Assembly (NCBI GenBank): GCA_965205725.1
Contig: OZ242189.1
Coordinates: 3,162,001 to 3,226,000 of the forward strand
DNA length: 64,000 nt
From: G965205725 sp965205725
GTDB taxonomy: Bacteria; Pseudomonadota; Gammaproteobacteria; Pseudomonadales; Halieaceae
Direction of reading: 5' to 3'
A model generated the notes under the pieces. It made no database searches and was not told where the DNA came from. It saw nothing but the letters and a program-made list of their open reading frames with translations. Of the stretch, positions 42,160 through 50,798 are shown in pieces (within the stretch, counting starts at the first letter, position 1; each line of letters begins with the position of its first letter). Both the position numbers and the translations under genes were made by a program.

Positions 42160-42244
42160 AATACTGTTATACCCTGTTTTAGGGGGATCATATTTGAGGT
42201 TCTCCACGTCCTTACCACAAACATAGAGATGGAGAAACCAATCC

Positions 42245-44755
42245 ATGAAACCATTGACACCCAGTAAAATTGCCCTGGCCGCAGCGGCGCCAATGGCTCT
42301 GGCAGCCGGATTTTCCTCGCCGACACTGGCCCAGGGAGACCTGGTGCTGGAAGAGGTGGTTATCACGGGTACCCGCCGCGAAGCACGCTCAGTGTATGAA
42401 TCGGCAGCGCCTATTGATGTCATCAGTGGTGCAGACTTCCGCAACCAGGGCGGCAGTAATCTGACGGATTTGATCCGCAATATCGTACCTTCCTACAATG
42501 TTAACACTCAGCCCATCAGCGACGCGGCGACAGTTGTTCGCCCTGCCAACCTGCGGGGGCTTGCGCCCGACCACACGCTGGTGTTGGTCAATGGCAAGCG
42601 CCGCCACCGCTCTTCAGTCATTACCTGGTTAGGCAATGGTGTATCCGACGGCGCCCAGGGCCCGGATATCTCGCCCATTCCCGCCATCGCGCTGAGGCAG
42701 GTTGAAGTACTGCGCGATGGCGCATCGGCACAGTATGGTTCTGATGCAATTGCCGGTGTGATGAACTTCATCCTCAAGGATGCCGCTGAAGGCGCCACCT
42801 TAGAGGCCAGGTACGGCGAGTATGCAGAAGAGAGCGAAGCCGTCTGGTCCATTGCCGGTAATTTTGCCTTTGCTATGAGCGAAAATGGTTTTGCCAACCT
42901 GAGCTTTGAATACGGCGAATCAGATGCGACCTCCCGCAGCGTTCAGCTCACCGCCGCTGCCGAACTGATTGCTGCTGGCAACACAGATGTTGCCAGCCCT
43001 GCCCAGGTATGGGGCAGCCCGGAAATTTCAGAAGACCTGAAAACAGTTTGGAATTTCGGGTTGGATACCAGCGCCAATTCCGAGGTTTACATGTTCGGTA
43101 ATTACGCCAGCAAGGAGACAGAAGGTGGTTTTTACTTCCGTAATCCTGATACTCGCGGTGGTGTCTTTGTTCCCGCTGGTGGCGATGGCGAGAATCGTCT
43201 GGTTGGCGATGTGACTGGCGACATGAGCGGCAACTGCCCGCTGGTTCCAGTGGCTGATCGAGACGCTTTGAATGCAGTGATCGCCAATCCGAACTGTTTT
43301 GTTTACAACGAGATATTTCCCGGTGGATTTACCCCGAGTTTTGGCGGCAAGACCGTAGATTTCAGCACGGTAGCGGGTCTGCGTGGCAACCTCGAAAGCG
43401 GTTTGACTTACGATGTCGGCGCCAGCTATGGCTACAGTGACTCTGATTTCTTCATTGCCAACACGGTCAATGCGTCTTTGGGGCCGCAGACACCAACGAC
43501 CTTTGATCCAGGCGATTACTCCCAGCTTGAAACCAACATCAATGCTGATTTCTCCTACCCGGTTGACCTGTCTGCCTTGGCCTCAGACCTCAATATTGCC
43601 GGTGGATTTGAATGGCGTAAAGAAGAGTTTGAGATCAAGGTTGGCGACCAGGCCTCCTGGGAAATCGGCCCCCTGGCAGAGCAGGGTTTCCTGGCGGCGT
43701 CCAACGGCTTTCCCGGCTTTAGCCCGCTGGCAGCAGGGGACTGGAACCGTTCCAACATAGCCGCTTACATTGACTTTGAAGCTGATATTACCGACCGCTG
43801 GTTGCTGGCGATGGCCGGTCGTTGGGAAGACTTTGATGACTTTGGTACAACGACAAACGGCAAGCTCGCGACCCATTTCTCGATAACTGACGGCCTGGGT
43901 CTGCGCGCAACTTACAGCACTGGCTTCCGTGCTCCCACCCCGGGACAGTCAAACGCCTTTAATGTATCCACTGAATTTGATGCCGCCATCGGTGATCTGG
44001 TAAACAATGGTACGATTCCGTCAACTAACCCGGTCGCTCAACTGCGGGGCGGCACCGAGTTGGCGCCGGAAGAGTCCGAAAACGCGACCCTGGGCCTGGT
44101 ATGGCAAGCCGCTAACTTCAGCCTGACAGTTGACTATTTCAATATTGAGTTGACTGATCGCCTGGCGATTTCTCGCCTGTACCAACTGACCGATGCTGAA
44201 CGCGAAGATCTGGTTGCAACGGGAATTGTCTCCGCAGCAACCATTCAGCAATTCCGCTTCTTCACCAACGAGATCGACACCACCTCTGCGGGCTTCGATG
44301 TGGTGGCTAGCTGGTCTGCTGACTGGGGCGCCGGTGTAACCGAGTTCAACTTCGCCTATAACCGCACCGAAACGGAGGTTGATAGCGGTGTGACAGAGAA
44401 CGTTGACCAGGTTCGCATAGACGAGATGGAAGCAGGTCTGCCTGAGTGGCGCGCCAATATGGGCGTTAATCACACCTTTAATGACTGGCGCGTTACGGCG
44501 CGTTACAACCACTTTGATGACTGGTATGACTCTGAAGATAGTCTGACCTATCGCGGCTACGGCACGCTGGACCTGGAAGCGGGTTACTCCTTTGCAGCGG
44601 GTCTGAGCCTGATTGTTGGCTCCCACAACATCACCGACGAGACTCCCGATGAAAATCCAAATGCGGCGGCAGGTGTTGGCAACAGGTACAGTCAGTTTTC
44701 ACCGGGAGGTTTCAACGGTGCATTCTGGTACGCTCGCGTCATCTACGATTTTTAA
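42245..44755 (+). CDS. TonB-dependent outer-membrane receptor
   Basis: 836 residues. A signal peptide (about 1-29, cut after LAQ), a TonB box-like EEVVITGTRR (about 35-44), a plug domain (SAAPIDVISGADFRNQ..., LRGLAPDHTLVLVNGKRRHRS, VEVLRDGASAQYGSDAIAGVMNFILKDA) and a C-terminal 22-strand barrel ending in FWYARVIYDF with terminal Phe. The substrate is unknown. It is the outer-membrane type energised by the TonB system at 14943-20040. A ribosome site GGAGAAA lies just before the ATG. Confidence 0.93.
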   Translation: MKPLTPSKIALAAAAPMALAAGFSSPTLAQGDLVLEEVVITGTRREARSVYESAAPIDVISGADFRNQGGSNLTDLIRNIVPSYNVNTQPISDAATVVRPANLRGLAPDHTLVLVNGKRRHRSSVITWLGNGVSDGAQGPDISPIPAIALRQVEVLRDGASAQYGSDAIAGVMNFILKDAAEGATLEARYGEYAEESEAVWSIAGNFAFAMSENGFANLSFEYGESDATSRSVQLTAAAELIAAGNTDVASPAQVWGSPEISEDLKTVWNFGLDTSANSEVYMFGNYASKETEGGFYFRNPDTRGGVFVPAGGDGENRLVGDVTGDMSGNCPLVPVADRDALNAVIANPNCFVYNEIFPGGFTPSFGGKTVDFSTVAGLRGNLESGLTYDVGASYGYSDSDFFIANTVNASLGPQTPTTFDPGDYSQLETNINADFSYPVDLSALASDLNIAGGFEWRKEEFEIKVGDQASWEIGPLAEQGFLAASNGFPGFSPLAAGDWNRSNIAAYIDFEADITDRWLLAMAGRWEDFDDFGTTTNGKLATHFSITDGLGLRATYSTGFRAPTPGQSNAFNVSTEFDAAIGDLVNNGTIPSTNPVAQLRGGTELAPEESENATLGLVWQAANFSLTVDYFNIELTDRLAISRLYQLTDAEREDLVATGIVSAATIQQFRFFTNEIDTTSAGFDVVASWSADWGAGVTEFNFAYNRTETEVDSGVTENVDQVRIDEMEAGLPEWRANMGVNHTFNDWRVTARYNHFDDWYDSEDSLTYRGYGTLDLEAGYSFAAGLSLIVGSHNITDETPDENPNAAAGVGNRYSQFSPGGFNGAFWYARVIYDF

Positions 44756-44787
44756 TTGCAGTGGCTGTGTACACCACATAAAACCCG

Positions 44788-44910
44788 GTTCGCCAATGTC
44801 GCGTGGACACTGGCCTGCGGCTCAAAACCGCAAGCCCCGCCATAACAGCCCTAAGTTTATGGGACTTCCGGGCTGCTTTTCGTGTTGAGTGCTGACGTTA
44901 TTATCTGCCT
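44788..44910. repeat. Second interspersed repeat family, minus-strand copy
   Basis: The sequence is the reverse complement of the units at 14288-14580, including GTTCGCCAATGTCGCG, the REP-like 18-mer TGCGGCTCAAAACCGCAA at 44816-44833 and GGGACTTCCGGGCTGCTTTT. It sits between the TonB receptor and the convergent dehydrogenase gene, where it could serve as a terminator-like hairpin. Confidence 0.82.
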
Positions 44911-45663
44911 TTAACCCGGTAGCGCGCCAAGTGCCTGGCCGCCAGACAAGTCAATCAACTGGCCATTTACAAAGCCAGAGGTATTCTCATCAGCTAACCA
45001 TAAAGCTGCTTCCGCAATGTCCTCTACAGTGCCCATGCGTCCGACTGGTATGTTGGTGACGAATGCGTCTACAACATCTTCCATGGCAAACAGTCCGGCG
45101 GTCATGTCGGTGTCGATTAATCCTGCTGCAATTGAGTTAAAGCGAATACCGGTGTGAGCGTATTCTGCTGTCGCTATTTTCACGACATGGTCGATGCCTG
45201 CGCGCGCGCCTGCATAGGCTGCATAGCCTTTAGCGGGCAACCTGGCAGTCAGGGATGAAACGGTCATAATCGAGCCACCGCTTTCCATGGCAGCAGCGGC
45301 GTGTTTGAAAATCAGAATGGCGCCAATGAAGCTTAAATCAAGGCTGGGTTGAATATCCGCCGCAGTAATTTCAGCAATGGGTGTATTGGCAATGCCACCA
45401 GCGGTGTTGACTGCGATATCCACACGGCCGTAGGTGTCTTTTGCCGCTTTGAATAGAGCCTCTATCTGCGTCTCATCGGTTGCATCGCAAGCGACTGCCA
45501 GTCCGCCGATATCACTGGCCAGCTTGTCCAGCGCTTCCTTTCTTCTGGCAGACACAACCACTTTGGCGCCAGCCTCGGCAAAACGGCGAGCAATCGATGA
45601 ACCAAAATTTTTCTCGCCGGATGCACCGACTACGACGGCTACTTTTCCGTCAAGTTGTCCCAT
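44911..45663 (-). CDS. Short-chain dehydrogenase/reductase (SDR)
   Basis: 250 residues. A Rossmann-fold cofactor region (VVVGASGEKNFGSSIARRFAEAG), NTAGG in place of the NAG motif, and Ser137 and Tyr150 in the active site. The usual YxxxK lysine is replaced: YAGAR has Arg154. The C-terminal GFVNGQLIDLSGG is typical. The substrate is unknown; the overlap (14 bp) with the acyl-CoA ligase gene upstream suggests work on the same hydroxy- or keto-acyl compounds. Confidence 0.87.
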   Translation of the reverse strand: MGQLDGKVAVVVGASGEKNFGSSIARRFAEAGAKVVVSARRKEALDKLASDIGGLAVACDATDETQIEALFKAAKDTYGRVDIAVNTAGGIANTPIAEITAADIQPSLDLSFIGAILIFKHAAAAMESGGSIMTVSSLTARLPAKGYAAYAGARAGIDHVVKIATAEYAHTGIRFNSIAAGLIDTDMTAGLFAMEDVVDAFVTNIPVGRMGTVEDIAEAALWLADENTSGFVNGQLIDLSGGQALGALPG

Positions 45664-47278
45664 TTTCCTGCTCCTTAAACTGTTGTTGCGCGAATGTTGT
45701 TACAAAAGGGTAGTCCGGTTTGCCGTTGGGTGCTCGTTGCAGTGAATTAATGGCAAAGATTCTTCGGGGTACTTTATAGTCCGCCAGTGTCTCGCGGGTT
45801 TTTTCCTGAATGTTTGCGACATCGATATTGTCAGCGCTGAGGCCTGGCCCCTCAACAACCGCGACCACCATATTGCCGAAACGCGGGTGGGGTAAGCCGA
45901 CAACAAGTGCATCGCCAATAGCCGGGTGGTCCATCAGCGCACGTTCCACCTCAACCGTATAGACCTTTTCACCGCCCGTGTTAATCACTGTGCTGTCGCG
46001 GCCTAACAGAATGAGCATGCCGTCCTCACGCACGGTGCAGCGATCACCGGTTTTGACGTAACGCTCGCCGTCGATTTGCATAAAAGTTTCCGCCGACTTC
46101 TCAGGCTGTTTGTAATAGCCGATGGGGCTGTAGCCGCCGGAGTAAGCTATGCCAATAGTGTCGCTACCTGGTACAACCTCGTTTAACTCGTCGTCGAATA
46201 CGCGAGTGGTTTCCAGCGGGCGAAATACGCCTGGCTCTGGCGTTGAAATTGCAAACCCGGATGCTTCTGAAGAGCCCAGCGTGTCAAAGAGAACCAGATT
46301 GGGTTGATGGCGCAGGAGGCCGTCGCGATATTCCTCGCTTAATGATGCGCCTGTTGATACCACCAGCATGACAGAACTTAGCAGGTTTTCACTGGCGCGT
46401 CGCTCCAGTGCTTCCGTTAGCGGAATAGCAAAGGCATCACCCACCAGTGCCATGCCACTAACCTGATGCTGCTTGACCAGGTCCAGAGTCTGATCGGCAT
46501 TAAACTTTTCTCCAGGAGCGGTTAGAACAGGAATGCCCTGGGCCAGCATTAAAATTGCCATAAGGCTGGCTGCGCCATGCATCAGCGGGCTCAGTGGCAT
46601 GAAAGGTTTTGGCTCAGGCAATTTGAGAATGTTGGCAATGTGTTCGTCGAGGTCAGCCGGGTGGTCGTCCAGTTGCAGCGCCAACATGGCATTACCGGTG
46701 GACATCTTCTGCTTAAACCACAGGTCTTCCTGGCGCCACAGGGTGCCCTTGGGCAGACCTGTCGTGCCACCTGTAGCGATAATCATCAGATCTTCGCCCG
46801 AGCACTGGCGCTCAAAGTTGCTGATGTCGCGGCTGTATAGATCGGTCAGGAGAACTGCGAAATCGTTACGCGCTGGTGAGGAGCCCACTTCTACAAAACC
46901 GATGGTCTCGGTGAGTTGGTCTTTGCTGGCGGCTACTCGCTCGGCGAATTCAGCGTCGTAGACCAGCACTTGAATATCCAGGCCCACACACAGGTCAATC
47001 AATTCCTGATCCAGGTAGCGGTAGTTCACGTTGACATGCGCCATGCCCGCCAAGCCTGACCCGACAAAGGTTTCCATATAGGCGTTGGAGTTGCGCATAT
47101 AGTGGCCAATATGCGCATTGCGTGGCAAATTTAAAGATTGCAGCCAACTGGCGATGCCGCTACAACGACGAGTCAGTTGTTTGAAACTGATGTTCTCGTC
47201 CCCATGGATCAACGCGGGGCGAGCACCTATTTCACTGTCGCTAATGCGATAAACCGTTTCACTAATATTCCATGCCAT
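45650..47278 (-). CDS. Acyl-CoA synthetase (AMP-forming ligase family)
   Basis: 542 residues. The adenylate-forming family motifs are present: ATP-binding GGTTGLPKGTLWRQ, the A5-like FDTLGSSEASG, the A7-like KTGDRCTVREDG, and A8/A10-like LLGRDSTVINTGGEKVYTVEVERAL with a C-terminal APNGKPDY segment containing the conserved lysine. It activates a carboxylic acid to its CoA thioester. Upstream lies an IS remnant; downstream the SDR. The length and motifs resemble fatty or steroid-side-chain acid ligases of Actino/Proteobacteria. Confidence 0.9.
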   Translation of the reverse strand: MAWNISETVYRISDSEIGARPALIHGDENISFKQLTRRCSGIASWLQSLNLPRNAHIGHYMRNSNAYMETFVGSGLAGMAHVNVNYRYLDQELIDLCVGLDIQVLVYDAEFAERVAASKDQLTETIGFVEVGSSPARNDFAVLLTDLYSRDISNFERQCSGEDLMIIATGGTTGLPKGTLWRQEDLWFKQKMSTGNAMLALQLDDHPADLDEHIANILKLPEPKPFMPLSPLMHGAASLMAILMLAQGIPVLTAPGEKFNADQTLDLVKQHQVSGMALVGDAFAIPLTEALERRASENLLSSVMLVVSTGASLSEEYRDGLLRHQPNLVLFDTLGSSEASGFAISTPEPGVFRPLETTRVFDDELNEVVPGSDTIGIAYSGGYSPIGYYKQPEKSAETFMQIDGERYVKTGDRCTVREDGMLILLGRDSTVINTGGEKVYTVEVERALMDHPAIGDALVVGLPHPRFGNMVVAVVEGPGLSADNIDVANIQEKTRETLADYKVPRRIFAINSLQRAPNGKPDYPFVTTFAQQQFKEQENGTT

Positions 47279-47347
47279 AGGTGTTCGTTTCCCCAGAATC
47301 AGCTTGTCAATTGAAAAGGAGAAGTGCTGCCTGCTTCTCTTTTCACA

Positions 47348-47702
47348 GGGGGCTGACCCAGATAACTATCGAAGATGACGCTTAACCCATTGTCTTACCT
47401 GAGCTAATTGGTTTGATGGATCACTGTTGTTAAAACGCCACTCACATTCCTTCAAATATAGGCCAAATTGGGCCTTCGGAACACCATTGAATTGACGCAT
47501 GTGGCGTTTTGCTTGTGACCAGAAATTCTCGATGCCGTTAATGTGGTTCTCATCGTCAGCAAAGAGCTTTGAGTGATTGATCCTGAAGTGCTTGAAGTCG
47601 GATACGTCCAGGACATTGTAACCCTTCCAGCAGTCGGACCCATGCTCCAGGAGTCTGTCGAACTTAAAACACTGCTCTACTGCGGAAAAGCCCGACAGGC
47701 TT
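47348..47702 (-). mobile_element. Remnant of an ISXO2-like (IS1595 group) element
   Basis: The left boundary has an IS end GGGGGCTGACCCAGATAACTATC (from 47348). Read on the minus strand, about 47366-47690 encodes the C-terminal part of an ISXO2-like transposase: KGYNVLDVSDFKHFRINHS, then NHINGIENFWSQAKRHMRQFNG and LYLKECEWRFNNSDPS. The 5' part of the transposase and the other IS end are missing, and the fragment abuts the phaB stop codon. An open frame running from phaB sequence into it is fortuitous. Confidence 0.8.
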
Positions 47703-48425
47703 CTAGTACATATGCTGACCACCATTGATTGACAGGGTCGAGCCGGTAATAAAACCGGCATCTTCAGACACCAAAAACTCGACTCCTCTGGCAATTTCGT
47801 CGGCTTCACCAAGCCGCCCGACAGGCACTTTGGCAACAATTTTTTCCAGTACCCTGTCGGGAATGGCACGAACCATGTCCGTTGCTATATAACCCGGCGC
47901 TATCGCATTAACTGTGATACCCGAGGCCGCTCCTTCCTGGGCCAGCGCCTTGGTAAATCCATGAATCCCCGATTTTGCCGCCGCATAGTTAACCTGCCCG
48001 TATTGTCCTGCCTGCCCATTGATAGAGCCGATGTTGACAATGCGTCCGTATTGGCGTTCCCGCATACCATCGATAACACTTCGACAGAGGTTAAAACATG
48101 ATCCCAAATTGGCTTCCATAACGGCTTGCCAATTTTCCCTGGGCATTTTGTGCAGGGTGCCGTCACGGGTAATGCCCGCATTATTCACCAGAACTTCAAT
48201 GGGTCCCTGGGCTGCCTCAATCTGTTTAACCGCTTCCGAGACTTCTCCAAAGTGACTCACATCAAACTTGTAGGCAGGAATTCCCGTCCTTTCTGTAAAG
48301 GCCCTGGCGGCATCTACATTACTTGCATATCCGGCAACAGTGTTAAAACCCGTATTCTTTAGCCTCACACAAATGGCTTCGCCAATGCCGCGGGTACCAC
48401 CTGTCACAAGTGCAGTTCGGTTCAT
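47703..48425 (-). CDS. phaB: Acetoacetyl-CoA reductase PhaB
   Basis: 240 residues from the ATG at 48425, where GAGGAA lies 7-12 bases upstream; an ATG two codons earlier is possible. A short-chain dehydrogenase with TGGTRGIGEAI, NNAG, active-site Ser (NIGSINGQAGQYGQVNYAAAKSG) including the YAAAK motif, and the PhaB-type ending FITGSTLSINGGQHMY. It reduces acetoacetyl-CoA to (R)-3-hydroxybutyryl-CoA for polyhydroxyalkanoate synthesis. phaC lies 60 bp upstream on the same strand, so they probably form one unit. The IS remnant directly follows the stop. Confidence 0.93.
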   Translation of the reverse strand: MNRTALVTGGTRGIGEAICVRLKNTGFNTVAGYASNVDAARAFTERTGIPAYKFDVSHFGEVSEAVKQIEAAQGPIEVLVNNAGITRDGTLHKMPRENWQAVMEANLGSCFNLCRSVIDGMRERQYGRIVNIGSINGQAGQYGQVNYAAAKSGIHGFTKALAQEGAASGITVNAIAPGYIATDMVRAIPDRVLEKIVAKVPVGRLGEADEIARGVEFLVSEDAGFITGSTLSINGGQHMY

Positions 48426-48484
48426 GTTCATTTCCTCAATCTTCACAGTTCCATTGTTTATTCAGCCCTTCTGTCATGGTCTTT

Positions 48485-50287
48485 TTATATTCTCTTCATT
48501 ACATAACTACCAGGCGCATCTTCTAAAACGCGCCCGTTTGCTCCGGGGGTACGCGCATCCACCTGCGCCCTGCTTCGTCCCTTGAGCCATTTATTCCAAT
48601 CGGGCCACCATGAGCCCTCGCTCTGCCTGGCCTGATCAAACCATTCATCGACACTGGCCGGTAATTTTGACGGGCCCACTCGATAGCCATATTTATTCTT
48701 GGTCGGCGGATTGACAATTCCAGCGATATGACCCGAGCCACCCAACACAAAACGCACGGGGCCGGAAAATAATTTAGCTCCGGAGTAAGTCGACTTCCAG
48801 GGTGCTATATGGTCGTCCTGGGCAGAAATAAAATAGCAGGGCAAATCGATTGTGCTCACATCTATATCTGTACCAGCTACATTGATACCACGGGGTTTAC
48901 AAAGGTTATTTTCCAGATACATGTTTCTGAGATAAAAGCTTTGCATCTTGCCCGGCATATTGGTGGAATCTGAATTCCAGTAAAGCAAGTCAAAAATATT
49001 GGGTTCTTTGCCAAGCAAATAGTTATTGATATAAAACGACCAGATCAAATCATTGGATCTGAGCATATTAAATGCAGACGACATGGATTTTCCGCCAAGA
49101 AACCCTTTTTCATTCATGCCTTCTTCCATACTCATCACCTGGGCGTCATCAATAAACACGCCCAGATCACCTGGTTGTTCAAAGTCGATAAGTGCAGTAA
49201 AGAAAGTTGCCGACCGAATTCGCTTGTCACCAGCCGCTTTCATGTGGGCCAGGGCAGAACTCAATAATGTTCCCCCGATACAGTAGCCCACAACATTTAT
49301 TTGGCTCACTCCGGTTTCTTTTTCAACTTCGTCTACAGCAGCATACATGCCTTCTTTAAGGTACTCGTCCCAGCCTACATCGGCATAGCTGCCATCATCC
49401 GGGTTTACCCAGGACACGACAAAAACCGTATGCCCCTGATCTACCATCCACTTGATCAGGGAATTTTCCGGTTGCAGATCAAGAATATAAAATTTGTTGA
49501 TCCAGGGAGGGAATATCAGCAGGGGTCGTCTATATACTTTTTCAGTAGAAGGTGCGTACTGAATTAACTGAAACATACGATTCTGGTAGACGACCTTGCC
49601 GGGCGTTGTCGCCACATTCTCTCCCAGAGTGAAGGCGTCCAGGTCAGTCATGGCAATGTTAAGTCTGCCATCGCCCTCTGCCATATCCCGCACAAAATTC
49701 TTGAGTCCGGCAACCAGATTCGCACCCTTGTTTTCAAGAGTGGTGCGGAGCACATCGGGATTGGTCACCGGATAATTGGTCGGGGAAAGTGCATCGACAA
49801 ACTGTCTGGTAAAAAAGGAAAGGCGTCTTTGCTCTTTTTCATTCAGGTCTTCAACAGTATCCAGCGCTGATTCAATAAATCTGGAAGACAGCAAATATGA
49901 CTGTTTAATGTAATCAAAAACCAAATGGCGACTCCAATCGTCAGACCGCCAGCGATTGTCACCAGGTTCAGGGGCAATAACGGGGTCTATCCCCTCTCCT
50001 CCAGCTAATTTCGCCGCAGTGTATTGCCAGAGCTTCATCAAATCTTTGAGGTAGGCACTCAGCGCGTTCATTGCTGACGTCGGATTTCGCCATATACTCA
50101 CCAGGGCATCCATATAGGTTTTGCTCATATTAAATGGATCCATTGGCAGAGCCTTAAACATATCCATATTTTTCTGTAGTGCGGTCTGCAACATTTTTTG
50201 CCCTGTTTCCTGTGTCTCCTCTACCCGTGCATGGTCAATTGCCTGGGAGTCGGCCTCTGAAAAACCAATTTTTTGTTCATTAGTCAT
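48485..50287 (-). CDS. phaC: Class I polyhydroxyalkanoate synthase PhaC
   Basis: 600 residues, the usual class I length. The lipase-box-like active site GYCIGG contains the nucleophile Cys336. Asp492 (SAQDDHIAPW) and His520 (GGSGHIAGIVNPP) complete the triad. The N-terminal PhaC_N region includes KLWQYTAAKLAGGEGIDPVI. It polymerises (R)-3-hydroxyacyl-CoA into storage granules. It is followed by phaB and preceded by a broken second phaC. Confidence 0.94.
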   Translation of the reverse strand: MTNEQKIGFSEADSQAIDHARVEETQETGQKMLQTALQKNMDMFKALPMDPFNMSKTYMDALVSIWRNPTSAMNALSAYLKDLMKLWQYTAAKLAGGEGIDPVIAPEPGDNRWRSDDWSRHLVFDYIKQSYLLSSRFIESALDTVEDLNEKEQRRLSFFTRQFVDALSPTNYPVTNPDVLRTTLENKGANLVAGLKNFVRDMAEGDGRLNIAMTDLDAFTLGENVATTPGKVVYQNRMFQLIQYAPSTEKVYRRPLLIFPPWINKFYILDLQPENSLIKWMVDQGHTVFVVSWVNPDDGSYADVGWDEYLKEGMYAAVDEVEKETGVSQINVVGYCIGGTLLSSALAHMKAAGDKRIRSATFFTALIDFEQPGDLGVFIDDAQVMSMEEGMNEKGFLGGKSMSSAFNMLRSNDLIWSFYINNYLLGKEPNIFDLLYWNSDSTNMPGKMQSFYLRNMYLENNLCKPRGINVAGTDIDVSTIDLPCYFISAQDDHIAPWKSTYSGAKLFSGPVRFVLGGSGHIAGIVNPPTKNKYGYRVGPSKLPASVDEWFDQARQSEGSWWPDWNKWLKGRSRAQVDARTPGANGRVLEDAPGSYVMKRI

Positions 50288-50321
50288 GTTTTATACATCT
50301 ATCTCTTTCAATTTTAAAAAA

Positions 50322-50786
50322 TTACGAGTAGACAAATTTGCCGGGGGCGGGCTCTATTGTCGGGAAGTCACCTGTGGCGCATGGGCGAGCCTCTACTTTA
50401 TCGCCCCTGTATGCTGTTACCCATTGCTGCCAATCATTCCACCAGGAACCCCTAGTATGGCCGATATTGGAACCATTTACTTGATATTTTCCGCGCTTTG
50501 CCAATGGATGATTAATGACACCCCCGGCATGACCACCAGAAGCAATAACCCGCCTTATGTCTCCGCCCAACAATTCAGACCCATCCATTACGGCCCCGGC
50601 GGGAGCAATGTGGTCTCGCTCACAGGCAAGCACATATTTGGGTGGCCTGCTTGCGGCCAAAGACACCGATTCATCACCAAAATGGTAGCGCCCATCCGTA
50701 CTTAAACAATTTTTTCTGTAGAAGAGTCCAAGATAATCAAGTGCCATTCTGCCGGGAAGGTGTACCCCATCCTGCCCCCAGTGCAC
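50322..50786 (-). pseudogene. Truncated second polyhydroxyalkanoate synthase
   Basis: About 154 codons that correspond only to the C-terminal quarter of PhaC: LPGRMALDYLGLFYRKN (aligning with about 445-460 of the intact synthase), ACERDHIAPAGA with the acidic residue, ASGGHAGGVINHP with the catalytic His, and SWWNDWQQW. The Cys box and the whole N-terminal part are missing, and the fragment starts next to the stop of the LLM oxidoreductase. It is divergent from the intact PhaC, so it is not a simple tandem copy; a second synthase gene lost most of its sequence here. Confidence 0.82.
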
Positions 50787-50798
50787 TCATCCCGGTCA

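Noticed and set aside
47300..47345. Terminator-like hairpin AAAAGGAGAAG/CTTCTCTTTT before the acyl-CoA ligase
   Set aside because: Stem is imperfect and its position upstream of a start makes a terminator role doubtful.
47366..47869. A 167-residue gene spanning the phaB end and IS remnant
   Set aside because: Only the C-terminal part is transposase; the N-terminal part is antisense-frame reading of phaB.
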